Source: Austropuccinia psidii (Eukaryota; Basidiomycota; Pucciniomycetes; Pucciniales; Sphaerophragmiaceae). From it: 64,000 nucleotides of DNA. The notes below the pieces were generated by a model. The model had not been told where the DNA came from, made no database searches, and saw nothing but the letters and a program-made list of their open reading frames with translations. Positions 48,271 to 59,582 of this stretch are shown in pieces. The DNA lies in assembly GCA_023105745.1 (NCBI GenBank), contig JALGQZ010000007.1, positions 5,067,592 to 5,131,591 on the forward strand, read 5' to 3'. How positions within the stretch are numbered: the stretch's first letter is position 1; the number at the start of each line of letters is the position of its first letter. The position numbers and the translations under genes were made by a program.

Positions 48271-49599
48271 TTTGTTGGCTGGGAAAACTGCCTGACGGTT
48301 GGGTAAGCTTGTTTTGAGGCCTTTTGACACAGGACTCAAGACTATGCTTCCCACCACAATAAGTACACAAGCCCTCCTTGATTCTTCTTTCTTTTTCAGA
48401 ACCCTTCAGCTTGAAGTCCTTATTCAACAAGGAAGAATGGAGCTCGTCCCGCTTTTGAGAATGAAATTTCTTCTTATGCCTTGAGCTTGAAGAAACTTGA
48501 TGATGAGAAGAGTGAGACTTCGAGGCTTCAGGCTTCTTCTCTTGAGGATGATTCTTCTCCTTTTGCCTCTCATGGTACCTGGTATCAAGTTCCACGATGA
48601 CATCAATTAAGTCTTGAAGAGAATCAATATTTGAAGGATGGGAGGCCAATTGATCCAGAATTCTGGAGGCCAAACCCTTCCTGAAATGATGAATAAGAGA
48701 CCTTTCACCCCAATCCCCAATTCTTGAAACTAACTCCTGTAATTGGAAATATATAAAGCAACATGCCCACCTTCTTTCATCCTAAGGCCATCCAATTCTG
48801 CTTCAGCTTTTCTAACTTCATTTGGGTCTCCAAATTAAGTGAACAATTGGGATTCAAACAGTGGCCAGGAATTGAGAAGGTAACTTGAGTCTTGATTATT
48901 CAGATTGGAAAGGTAAGGCTCAATCCATTTTGCAGCCCTGCCAACTAAGAATGAAGTGGCATAAAGAACCTTCTTTCTGTCTTGAGAGAAGTTTGCCGGA
49001 TCATTATGAAAGATGAGCTGACAAGATTGAATGAAGCTTCTGACTTTGAAGGGCTGAGTCCCATCAAAGCATTCTGGAGCCTTCATAGAGGGAGTCTTGA
49101 AGGCTGGTGGTCTTGATGACTCAGAGGAAGAAGCTGCTTGAAGATTGGCCATAATTTGAGTCATCCGTTGCATGATGGCCAATAAAGATGGTTCAGACTG
49201 ATGAGAGACAGGCTGATCAGACTGGGCTAGAGTTGTTCCTCTGGTGCCTTCAGATGCTACCGCAGGAGCAGGAGAAGCCTCAGTGCCATTAGACTCTTCC
49301 TCTTCCACAGAATTCTCCTCCTACTCTTCAGCATCTTCACCTTGAACCTTGGGACTGGTTCTTGAAAGTCCTGGGAATCCGCCAACCACTCCTGATAGTG
49401 AGATTGATCTCCTTGGCTCTCTTCCTTCTTTCCTGGATGATGCTGCTCCTTCCAAAGTGGGTCCTCTGTCCAATCTGGCCCTCAGTTGAGAAACTGCTGG
49501 GGTACCGTCAAGAGGAACCCTTGGAGTTGGAGTCAGAACAGCTTGAGCTCTGGCCTGAGATCTGGTCTGTCTTGCAGGAGGTGAATGTTCAACTGGCAT
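48263..49599 (-). pseudogene. gag: Gag of element D
   Basis: ATG at 49599 (MPVEHSPPARQTRSQARAQA); a basic Pro/Arg-rich start and an acidic linker; then the Gag core (CFDGTQPFKVRSFIQSCQLI, GRAAKWIEPYLSN, ESQLFT, FGDPNEV) and a zinc knuckle CTYCGGKHSLESC near 48330-48370. The knuckle is one residue shorter than usual (C-X2-C-X3-H-X4-C), as in E. Breaks: TAG at 49321, TAA near 48833 and a frameshift near 48735. It ends QQKA-stop at 48263. Confidence 0.88.
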
Positions 49600-50336
49600 G
49601 ATTTCAGGAATAATAAATCAAATAAATGAAAGGAAATTCAAAATTATCTTGAAGTAAAGAATCAACAATCAAATCTTGAGGAAATCGGATAACCAATGAA
49701 TCAAAAATGAATCTTCAGGTACATCAATTAATCAAAGTCAAAGGTGTCTTGAGGTCAAAATCAATATCAATAAAAATCTTGAAGTCAATAAATCAATCAA
49801 TAAAATGCAATAAATGTCAAATCAAATCAAAATCTTGCAGAAAAAATCAATCAATCAAAATTAATTCTTGAGGCAAATCAATTTAGGTCAAAATTCTTGA
49901 TGTGAATAATCAGCAAAATCAATAAAATCTTCAGGTCAATCAATTATCTTGAGGTCAATTTCAATTATGTCAAATCGGTCAATCAAATCAATTTCAAGTG
50001 AATTCTTCCAAAAAATCAAACTTCTTGAGGAATAAATCAAAATGAATCCTGATATGAAGAACGTGTCTGAATAATCTGATGAATAATTTGAGGATCAAAG
50101 ATAAAAACACCCGAGTTATGGATAAGAATAAGATTGATGATGATTAAGAATGAGATTGAAAAATATACAGAAGATAAAAAAAAATGGGTCAGCTTTCAAT
50201 TTTCAGAGTGAAGAATTAATGAGAGAAAATTGAGAGGTGACAAAGAATCATAAGATCATAAAACGTTAAAGAATAATAATTTTGATAAAATGAATTAATG
50301 AATTTAAAATATAAAAATGAATGAAGAAAAATTATG
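49600..50336 (-). other. Leader of D with degenerate short repeats
   Basis: About 740 bp non-coding. On the plus strand a motif like TCTTGAGGTCAATCAAT recurs roughly every 25-45 bp at least ten times (for example near 49651, 49672, 49748, 49778, 49828, 49862, 49926 and 49950), each copy different. No equivalent remains in E because its leader is deleted. Confidence 0.6.
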
Positions 50337-50350
50337 AGTTAATTAATATA
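50337..50350 (-). promoter_or_regulatory. Candidate self-primer binding site of D
   Basis: One base from the 5' LTR. On the minus strand TATATTAATTAACT is the exact complement of AGTTAATTAATATA inside the LTR (50729-50742), which lies about 30 bp after a CATATACC TATA-like box (near 50775), where the RNA should begin. This is the Tf1 self-priming layout. The pairing is 14 of 14 bases. Confidence 0.65.
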
Positions 50351-50351
50351 A

Positions 50352-52004
50352 TGTCACAGGGGCTCTTATGGAAGCAAGAGGGCCTGGCACTCAGGAATCA
50401 AGAACTCACTTGGAGGGCTCCAAAGATGATAAGAAATACTACAGAATATATTTCTTAAACAGGAATAAGAGATAGGAAAAATATGCCAGAGATAAAAAAG
50501 AAATAATAAGAATGAAGCCAGAGGCCAAAGGCCAAGAAGCCAACCAAGTGAATCCCCAATTCACTGTTTCAACCTTCCAGAAAGAACAATCGAATTAGTA
50601 AAGGATATGACCACCAATATCCACTTACAGGCAAAGAAAGAAAAGAGAAAGGGTGCTAATGACTGACTTAAGATTATCAGTATTAACTTTAATAATTTAA
50701 AAGAAATTAAGGATAAAAATAAATCCAATATATTAATTAACTGGGGGAAACGTCCCCAGGTGATGAAAGGTGGCCGGTATATGTGAAAACTTGAAAGATT
50801 GATCCTGGAAGGTGAATAAATGACTGTATTGTCCGAATCGGGAAATACAGTTCTTGCCATCTTGAAATTTGAACTGTGTGAGGGAATTCACACAGTGGAA
50901 TATGAAATGGCCCAATCGGGCCTAGGCCATACAGGTTGATTCAATGAGGCCTTTACGGATGAATTGAGTTGTCCAAGGAGTATTGAAATACTTGATGCCT
51001 TGACAACTGATTGAATTGATGTAATACCTCTTGAGAATTGCCTTTTGAATAATCCTGAATAATGTACCAACCCAACTCCTGCAGATACAGGTGGTTCGGA
51101 TCCTGAAAGAGTCTTCTGATTGCTGCCATAGCTTGTCAGACTGATGAGCTGAATAATCCTCCTTTGAAATGGGTGTTGGATTTTGGGACCTTGGATTGTA
51201 ATTGTGGAATTCGATCCTGAAAACGTCACCATTGTATTGCTGAGCAAAAATGGTGCATAATGGTACATAATACCATATATGCACCATGCCTGCAACCTTG
51301 AGTACGGATGGTATGAAGGAATGGAAAGGATTCCCCATAAGCTGAGGGGAAGGCTGACTGAGCTGGTCTGGTGGCCTCTGATGGTGCCCAGAGGCCATGG
51401 CTGAGATATTGGTCCATGGTGGTCCATGGCCAAAAATGGGTCCTACGGGATATATGGCCAAAATGGTGTCCAGAAGGTCTTTGGCCAATTTTGGGTCCAA
51501 GGGGTTGATGGCCAATTTTGGCTCAGGTGGGCCCAGACGTGGTTTGGGACCCACCTGGCCTTAGGGGCTAGGTGGTTGCCCCCTTTGGCCCCTTTTGGCC
51601 TCATTGGATTAGGCCAAAAGGGGCCTAAATGGCCTGCGGACCGCAGACCGTAGGGGGCCTAAATGGCCCAAAAAGGCCATTTAGGCCCAAGACCCCCTAA
51701 TGAAAAGGGGGGGCCTGGATCCAGTGGTGGTGGCTAGGGGGCCGGAGACCCCTAGAAGACAAAAAGGATCCCCCAGGCCCAAAATCAATGATGAAGGCCT
51801 GGGGATTGGTGAGATGTGAATTGGCCAAGAGGGCCAATGACGGAAGGATATGGCCATTGGGATGGGTTGTGGCATAAGAGCCATTGAACACCCAAAGGGG
51901 GCCAATGGGCCATAAATGATATGACGTGGCCAATTGGCCCAACTTGGCTCCAGGTTGGATTGCCACAACCATCAAGGAGGAGGGTCAAACTCGTGGTTGT
52001 GACA
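50352..52004 (-). repeat. 5' LTR of element D
   Basis: 1653 bp, a direct copy of 42087-43764 with scattered differences and small indels. It contains the hairpin-like CTGGGGACGTTTCCCCC block immediately before the candidate RNA start at 50742. Confidence 0.93.
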
Positions 52005-53166
52005 ATGAGATAAATTTTCTTGATGAGTTTGTTCTTCCTCAGTGAATATTGGTATGAAATCAGACCCATGAGATTGGGAAACCATTAAAGTAGGTGAATG
52101 ATGAGGAGTATCAGGCGATGGAAGGTCATTGGCACGTGCTTGCAATAACAATTGAGGATTGATAGTTTGGGGTGGGCTGGAAACAATGGGGACAAAAGGT
52201 GTATTTGTGTGAGGAATCATGGAGACAACCTGTTGGGTATTATTAATAGTGACAGATTGTTACATGAAGTGACGAATATTTGGTGGTGGTTTATTTTGAA
52301 TTTTCCTTTTTTTCTTGTGATTTCCGTCAGGAGCAACCTCCTCTGGAAGGGATGATTGGGATGAGCGTATGGAAGGAACTTCTCTTTCAATAACTTCAAC
52401 ATTTCCATCTACAAGACCAATTGCTTGTGATGAAGACAATTCTACAATAAGGGAGATCAAATTAATACAAAATTGAGGACAGACGTGAAGAATAATAATT
52501 ACCATGTTCTTTTTGAGAAATCAATGTAAGGCCCTTTTTAAAATAATCCTTAATCTCAATTGATACAGGATTCTTTTCAGCTTTGGAAAGGGAATTATTG
52601 AGGATTTTCTTCATACGGTGGTGATTGAGAGAAAATTCTTCATGGGAGAGGCGAGTTAGCTCAGAAGATTGAATTGGTGAGATGGATTGTACTTGAGTGG
52701 GTGGGTTATTCATGTCAAATTCTATGAATGAGGGTGGTGGATGGGTTTGTGGAGTATTTGGGTGTGGATTACACAAACTCATTTATGGTGTGGTTGTGAT
52801 ATCTAATATTTTGGGTAAAAATATAATATTAAAAACTGTTGAGGATGGGATTATGTGGGGAAGAAAACATTTACCAAGTTGAAAGGGGGTTCTATTTATG
52901 TTGTTTGGTGGGGGGCAGGGCAAGATGTGAGGATGACTAATGGGAGCTGGTGGGACTAGATTGGGAGACTTGAGGTAGTGAAAAAGATTGTAACATTCCT
53001 GGGGTTCAGTGCTTTGGTTTGGGGTGGACAATGAATTGATGGATGAATGAGATGGTGCCTCATTTTGATAAGATAACGATGAATTAAAATCTGTGTCATT
53101 TGAAAAAACCCTATGAAACATTTTATCAAATGACACATTGGAATCAGGTGGTTGGGTTGGATTCAT

Positions 53167-53587
53167 AGTATTGGTTATTATATTGGGAGGAGAGGGATTT
53201 GAATGGCCAACAGAAGTTAAAGAAAGAGGAAATTAGGGAAAACATGGGCAAAACAGCTTTATTTATATTGCAGGTCCCAATCAAGTGAAGTCAGGGGATA
53301 GCCAATAGGCATAGAGCAGAAATGAGTTTTGTGGTATCAAAGGAAATAAAACTGCAGATCCTCTAGACATAAAAGACAATTACACATTTAGGGCAGGATT
53401 AAGTGTTAGGAAATGTGTATCTTTAGAATCCTCCTTCAAATACATGGGTGATTGGATTGGATGTTACAGTCACACCTGTAGGTGGGTGAGAGATTTATCC
53501 CACCAGTAATGATTTTGTCAAAATGTAAATCAATTATGAATGCAATAAATGTGTGTCCTCAGAATGTCATCAGAGTGAGATAATGAT
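53167..53587. other. Short intergenic stretch, no gene recognised
   Basis: Lies between the start of the minus-strand gene at 53166 and the palindromic array. It presumably held the promoter of that gene; I saw no clear TATA box or repeat. Confidence 0.4.
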
Positions 53588-54144
53588 GGCTGGTCATAAT
53601 CTGTAAGACACGGCTCCTGGAAATCCAATCAGACCCACTAAGATACAGAAAAAACTGTATCTGCATGAGGTCCAGAGACAATACAGCTTTGGCTGAAGTT
53701 GTACACAAATGATCAAATTATGACTGATGGTCATAATTTGTACCACTTGCAAACCAATTACAGCCGTAATTGGTTTGTCACCTTGAAATCCAATCAGACC
53801 CACTCAGATACAGCAAAAGCTTTATCTGAATGAGGTCCAGCCACAATACAGCTTATCTGTATCTCCTTCAAAGCCAATAAGACCCACTCAGATACAGAAA
53901 AAACTGTATCTGAATGGGGTCCAGAGACAATACAGCTTTGGCTGTAATCATACACAGGTGGCCAAATTATGACCACCGGTCATAGTTTGTACCACTTGCA
54001 AACCAATTACGGCCGTAATTGGTTTTCCTCCTTGAAATCCAATCACCCCCACTCAGATACAGAAAAAACTGTATCTGAATGAGGTCCAAATGCAATACAG
54101 CTTTGGCTGTAATTGTACAGAGGTGGTCAAATTATGACCACTGG

Positions 54145-54907
54145 TGTAACAACCACTCATCAGGGGTAAGGGTATTCATTCATAAACCCACTCAAAACAC
54201 CCCAAATCAGCAGATCCAGCATTTTGTATCAGCATTCAACTTCAGCAATCTTCATTCTGAACATGCATAAAGCTTGGTACCTCAATACAGCCTGTCAATA
54301 CCTGTACAGGCTGGATTCACCCAATACAGTTTCAATACACCAACTTGAAACTGTATGATCACTTCAATACACCACACCTCTTGTACAGGTTCTGTACAGC
54401 CGTACAGGACCTGTATTGGCCAGACTCAATTCAATCATCAAATATTCTCATTAAAATTCTTCCTCTGGATCAGGGCTGGTGATTCTCACATATACCAGCC
54501 CCTCTTTCTCCCCCTGTGGACTTTTCCCCAGTTAATTAATTTAGTTTATTTATTATTTTATAATTATTCTTATCCTTATATTTGGGTATTATAATTATTT
54601 AATACTAAGTTAGTCTTTGCATTTTCTCTCTTCGCCTGTACAGTATGAGTTGGGTGGCCATATCCTTATTAACACTTCTCTTTCCATTCTGACAGGTTGA
54701 AACAGTGGACTTGGACTTGTTTGTGGTTGGCTCTTTTATTTCTTACTCTTATTTCTTTGTTGCTGCTTTTCTTATATTTATTCTTTTAGTAATTCATTCT
54801 TAACACTCTTAAGTGTATCCATTCTTATCATATCCTTGAGCCCTCCATAAGTGAGTCCCAGTTTACTGAGTGCCAGGCCCTCTTCACTTCAAAGAGCCCC
54901 TGTGACA
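54145..54907 (+). repeat. 5' LTR of element E
   Basis: 763 bp, TGTAACAACCACTCATCAGG...GAGCCCCTGTGACA. The 3' half shares the end (GTGCCAGGCCCTCTTC) and the core promoter with the longer D LTR; the GC-rich part of the D LTR is absent. Confidence 0.94.
54488..54541 (+). promoter_or_regulatory. Core promoter and inferred RNA start of E
   Basis: ACATATACC (54488-54496), then about 35 bp later a CC-rich block and AGTTAATTAATT (54530-54541), the inferred first bases of the RNA. In the 3' LTR the block before it is a perfect hairpin, CTGGGGACTTTTCCCCAG. D has the same arrangement. Confidence 0.55.
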
Positions 54908-54910
54908 TTC

Positions 54911-54922
54911 AATTAATTAACT
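54911..54922 (+). promoter_or_regulatory. Candidate self-primer binding site of E
   Basis: AATTAATTAACT, three bases after the 5' LTR, is the exact complement of AGTTAATTAATT at 54530-54541. The D site differs outward of the shared core, and its partner differs to match. Confidence 0.65.
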
Positions 54923-55076
54923 CATATTTGATTCTTTATTTTCATTCATTTATATTCATTTCTTTTTATTCATCAAATTATGATCTCTTCATGAATTTAT
55001 GATTCTTAATGATCATGATTTTTCTCTCTTATCAATTTTTCATCTCACTCATTTCATTCTTATGAAAATTGACCCA

Positions 55077-55866
55077 ATCCTGTCAACTAATTTTCCATAA
55101 TGATCCAGCGAATTTCTTCTCTGACAGGAAGAAAGTTCTTTACTCAACTTCTTTTCTCACTGGTAGAGCTGGCAAGTGGATTGAACCTTACCTCTCAAAC
55201 ATTTCCAATGAAGACCCTTCCTACCTCCTCAATAATTGGTCATTGTTTGAATCTCAATTATTCACTCTGTTTGGTGACCCCAATGAAGTCAGGAAAGCTG
55301 AACAGGAGTTGGACAATTTGAGGATGAAGGAAAGTGGTCATGTCTCCTTGTACATAGCAGATTTCAGAAGCTTAATGTCAAGAATTGGAGATTGGGGGGA
55401 AAGAGCTTACATTCATGTGTACAGAAGAGGATTGGCATCAAGATTATTGGATCAGTTGGCTTCTCACCCTGGAACTTTTGATACTCTTCAAGAACTTATG
55501 GATGTCACCTTAGAATTAGACACAAGGTATCATGAGAGGCAAAAAGAAAAGTGTGGCAATCAAGAGAAGAAGCCTCCAGTAATTGGATCCAATCAGTCTA
55601 GGCCTCCTCAAAACTTATCTTCAAAGAGGCCTCACCAGAAGAAGAACAAGAAGGGCAAGCAATTCCAATCTTCAAAGGACCAGCCCCATGCTGCTCTCCT
55701 CAATAAGGACAATATGCTAATCGGTTCTGAAAAGGAGAGGAGGATTAAAGAGGGGTTGTGTACTTATTGTGGTGGAAAGCACCCAATTGAAAAATGCTTC
55801 AAGAGACCTCAGAACAAGCCTGGGTCATCATCAAGAGGCTTCCCTAGCAAGCAGGGAAAATCCTGA
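55077..55866 (+). pseudogene. gag: Gag of element E, N-terminally deleted
   Basis: Begins abruptly at QSCQLIFHNDPANF, the middle of D gag, so about 190 N-terminal codons and most of the leader are gone. What remains is open: core GRAGKWIEPYLSN, HVSLYIADFRSLMSRIGDWG, RGLASRLLDQLASHPG, a Lys-rich linker and the short knuckle CTYCGGKHPIEKC (about 55759-55797). It ends KQGKS-stop at 55866. The heptamer GGGAAAA at 55854-55860, in gag phase G-GGA-AAA, lies just before the stop and would shift ribosomes into the pol frame. Confidence 0.87.
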
Positions 55867-58800
55867 GTGGGGATCATGATGTGTTCAATGGTTCTCACTT
55901 ATTTCCTTCAAGAGCACAATTGTGCACTCTGAATACTAGTGTCAAGAAATCTTTAGAATTTCTTATTTTCTCTTCTGTCTCTGATATTTTTTATAGTATT
56001 CTCATTGATTCTGGTGCTACAAACTCTTTTATTGCAAAGAATTTTGTTCTCAAGTACTCATTGACTCTGTCAGAGCTCCCTGAAAAGATTCCTCTTTTCA
56101 TTCTGGATTCTAATGAATCCCCTGCCTTGTTCATCACCCATTATACCAAGTGGGTAGTTGACTTGCCTTCCTTCCCAAGCTTTTAATGGGACTTCTTTAT
56201 CATAGATTCACCCAAGGGAGAAGACCTGATATTGGGCTATGATTTCCTTTACCATTTTAATCCCATTATTGATTGGAAAAATGGATTGATCACCTATGAT
56301 TCTAATCATAAGGATTCTAGTGGTATTATTCCTTCTACTAGTAATGACTTTGCCACTGCTGTGAACAGTGTTGCTCTGGTTGGTGAACTTAAGACACCTT
56401 CCCTTCCTTCTTCTGTCCATATCCCTTCCATTATTCACTCTCAGTCATTACTTCCATTAAGAGATGAAGTCTTCAAAGAGATAAACGATGTTGGAGAGGA
56501 TGTTGCCATATCTTCACTTCATCTCTTTCAAGCGGATATGGACCTTCCTCCCTTATCTTTTCATGCATCCCTGGAGGAGCAGTGGGATGAGGAGGAAGAG
56601 CCAGAAGAAATTGAAACTGTGTTGAAGGTGGTTCCTCCTGCTTATCACCAATATTTGGATGTATTCTCCAAGGTGAAAGCAGAGAAACTTCCTCCACACC
56701 GCGCCTGTGATCACCATATCAAATTGGAGGGTCTTCTACCTTCAATTGGTGTTATCTACTCATTATCAAATCAAGAGTCAGAAACACTGTGGGCCTACAT
56801 TTCAGAGAATGTAGAGAAAGGTTTCATTAGACCAAGCTCCTCTTCAACAGGAGCACCTGTCCTTTTTGTCAAGAAAAAGGATGGAGGTCTTTGTTTGTGT
56901 GTTGACTACCGCAAACTCAATGCTGTCACTAGGAAGAACAGATACCCTGTTCCTCCCATGAACCAGCTTCTTACCGTATTCAACGGTTACACTATCTTCT
57001 CCAAGATAGATTTGCGTGGTGCATATAACCTTCTGAGAATCAAAGAGGGGGATGAGCACTTAACTGCCTTTAGAACCAAATATGGCAGTTATGAGTATTT
57101 GGTCATGCCATTTGGTTTGACCAATGCTCCTGCTTCTTTCCAAAATCTAGTAAATGATATCTTTGCAGATTTTTTGGATGTGTTTGTTGTGGTTTATCTA
57201 GATGATATTATGGTCTTTTCCAGTTCTGAGGAGGAACATGTCAAACATGTGACCTCTGTCCTCCAAAGACTGAGGGACAATAATCTGTTTGCCAAAGCCT
57301 CCAAGTGTGTATTCCATGCCTCAAGTGTGGAATACTTGGGCCATGTTGTTTCAAGTGATGGCCTCAAGATGGATTCTTCAAAGGTTCAGGAAATCCTCAA
57401 TTGGCCTCAGCCCAAAAACATCAAGGCTCTTCAATCCTTTCTTGGCTTTGCCAATTTTTATCGTTGTTTCATTAAAAATTATTCCAAAAAAATCACTTCT
57501 CTCACTTCCCTTCTCAAAAAAGATTCTCCTTTCATCTTCAATGAGGAAGCTCTTAGTCAGTTTCAAGCACTCAAAGAAGCTTTCACCTCTGCTCCTATCT
57601 TATCTCACTTTAATCCATCTCTGCCTACTATTGTAGAGACTGATGCTTCTGATTATGCATTGGGCGCCATACTGAGTCAGGTGAATGACTCTGGAAAGGA
57701 TCCCATTGCATTTGATATTCGCAAGCTCTTACCAGCTGAGCTCAACTATGAGATTCATGACAAGGAACTCCTTGGCATAGTTTGGGCTCTCAAGCGCTGG
57801 AGAGCATTTCTTCTTTCTCTTTCCAATCCTTTTGAGGTCTTGACAGACCACTCTTCCTTGCAGTATTTCATGTCTTCCAAAGTTCTTACTCGTTGTCAGG
57901 CCTGTTGGGCTGAATTTCTCTCAGAATTTCATTTCACTATTACTTACCGCCCAGGCAGGCTGGCCACTTTACCAGATGCCTTGGCAGGTCAGGACGACAT
58001 GTACCCAGAGAGGGGGGTGGACTTCATCAGCAAGAATCCTCAAAATTTTCATCAAGTTCTTAAGCAAGATGGAATTCAAGAGTCAAGATTCTTCTCAATC
58101 AAAGTGGAAATTTTCTCAGATTTAGTTGACAAGATTCAAAAAGAAGTATGGCAAGACAAGGACTATAAAGAAATACTCAAGCAACTAGCAAGAGGTGAAT
58201 CAATTCCAGATTATTCTCTTGAACCCCAAGCCAAGTTATTATTATTCAAAGATAGAGTGGTAATTCCAAGCAATGAAGAACTTCAACTCGATATTCTTCA
58301 AAAGCGTCATGACTCACCATTGGCTGGCCATCCTGGCCAGGAGAAGACCCTCAAGCTCATCAAGAGGGATTTTTATTGGGCTGGCATGAATCAAGTCATC
58401 AAGGACTATGTGTCCTCATTTCAGCAATGTTCAAGAAACAAGAACATTCATCACAAGAAGTTTGGATTACTCAAGCCTCTTTAAATTCCGTCTGGTCCTT
58501 GGAATTCATTATCAATGGACTTTATCACTCAATTGCCACTGTCCAACAACTTTGATTCAATTTTAGTAGTTGTGGACAGATTCTCAAAAATGGCAATCTT
58601 CATTCCAACTTATGGTACAATCACTGCTCTGGATTTAGCTCAAATATTCATTAGTCATGTATTTTCCAAGCATGGACTCCCAGTCAGTATTGTCAGTGAT
58701 AGGGGATCCTTATTTTTTTCATCATTCTGGACTCAATTGTGTCAGCAGCTCAAGATATCAAGAGATCTTTCAACTGCCTTTCACCCTGAAACAGATGGAC

Positions 58801-59582
58801 AGACAGAGAGGGTAAATCAGATACTAGAACAGTACCTTCGGATGTATGTCAGCTATCATCAAGATGACTGGTACACCTGGCTCCCTCTGGCTGAATTTGC
58901 CTATAATAATGCAGAACATTCATCAACCAAGCAATCACCTTTTTTCACAATTTATGGAAGAAATATCAGCTTTGACTCAATCCATATTTCTCAAGACTGA
59001 CCTGCTGGAAAGTTATCAACAAAACTCCAATCAGTACAGCAAGTTGTCAAAGAAGAATTAGAGTCAGCAATAAGGAGATTCAAGAAGTATGCAGATAGAA
59101 ATAGGGCAATTCCACCTGATTTCTAACCTGGGGACAAATTATGGCTAGCTTCCAAGAACATCAAGACCACAAGACCCACCAAGAGATTATCAGAAAGATG
59201 GTTGGGACCCTTTGAAGTTCTGAAGAAGATTGGCAGCCATGCATATCACCTCAAGTTGCCTCAGAAATGGAAGACAGTTCACCCTGTATTCCATGTGTCC
59301 TTATTAGAACCAGTCAAGCATTCAACTATCCCAAATTGTCATCAATTGCCGCCACCACCAGTTTTAGTGGAAGAGCAAGAAGAATGGGAAGTGGCTCAGG
59401 TTCTGGACTCAAAATGCAAAAGAGGTAAATTATGGTATCTTTTAGAGTGGAAAGGATTCAGTGAAGACCCAGAAAGAACCACTTGGGAACCATCTTCCAA
59501 CCTTACCAACTCACCAGACCTTGTCAAGGATTTCCATTCATTGTATCCAGACAAGCCTGGTCCAAATACCTCAAGAGTTTGA
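55848..59582 (+). pseudogene. pol: Pol of element E: PR, RT, RNase H, IN, chromodomain
   Basis: Open in the -1 frame from 55848. PR shows LIDSGATNSFIAKNF (about 56000). RT shows [27 protein letters not shown] and [11 protein letters not shown] (about 57187-57219). RNase H shows ETDASDYALGA, DKELLGIVWALKRW and LTDHSSLQYF. IN shows HPGQEKTLKLIKRDFYW, SMDFITQLP, VSDRGSLFFSSFW and HPETDGQTERVNQ. The chromodomain end is WEVAQVLDSKCKRGKLWYLL, EWKGFS, TWEP. The stretch 56232-58484 (750 codons) is intact. Stops at 56184 (TAA), 58482 (TAA, where D has Pro), 58998 (TGA) and 59124 (TAA). The natural stop is at 59580. Confidence 0.93.

Larger units (their letters stand above)
42087..52004 (-). mobile_element. 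Element D: chromodomain Ty3/gypsy retrotransposon, probably self-primed (Tf1/sushi type)
   Basis: 9.9 kb on the minus strand with LTRs at 50352-52004 (5') and 42087-43764 (3'), TG...CA ends and ATGAG duplications (42082-42086 and 52005-52009). The order is leader, gag, PR, RT, RNase H, IN, chromodomain, a long 3' region, PPT (GGTAGGGGGGTAC) and LTR. The 5' LTR is followed by a self-complementary primer site rather than a recognisable tRNA site. Numerous stops show it is inactive. Confidence 0.93.
40405..53166 (-). pseudogene. Multi-exon Pro/Ser/Asn-rich protein of unknown function, split by element D and truncated by G
   Basis: Minus-strand coding pieces are 52005-53166 and 40405-42086. Removing element D and one ATGAG copy joins them in frame (...ENLSH-TESPRHNPSEQ...). 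The ATG is at 53166 (MNPTQPPDSNVSFDKMF). Introns: 52803-52874, 52442-52502 and 41372-41442, all GT-AG; the last two are phase 1 and keep the frame. The N-terminal half is low-complexity (Pro/Ser/Asn/Thr). The part before the third intron has PQYYEILQMFNSGRPTQAKYQ, and the exon after it has HPETIFVCHLIHLPQTRHF and FCIPKPPMTDPTTPGKVHAY. Breaks: TAA at 52783 and 52260, a frameshift at the G-run 41780-41784, and the 3' end lost at element G. I recognise no domain. Confidence 0.6.

Noticed and set aside
42674..51554. 210-codon open frames in both D LTRs (42674-43306 and 50922-51554, minus)
   Set aside because: The two LTRs are copies made in one replication event, so keeping the frame open is weak evidence. 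The composition follows the GGCC-rich DNA, and no domain or start context supports a protein.
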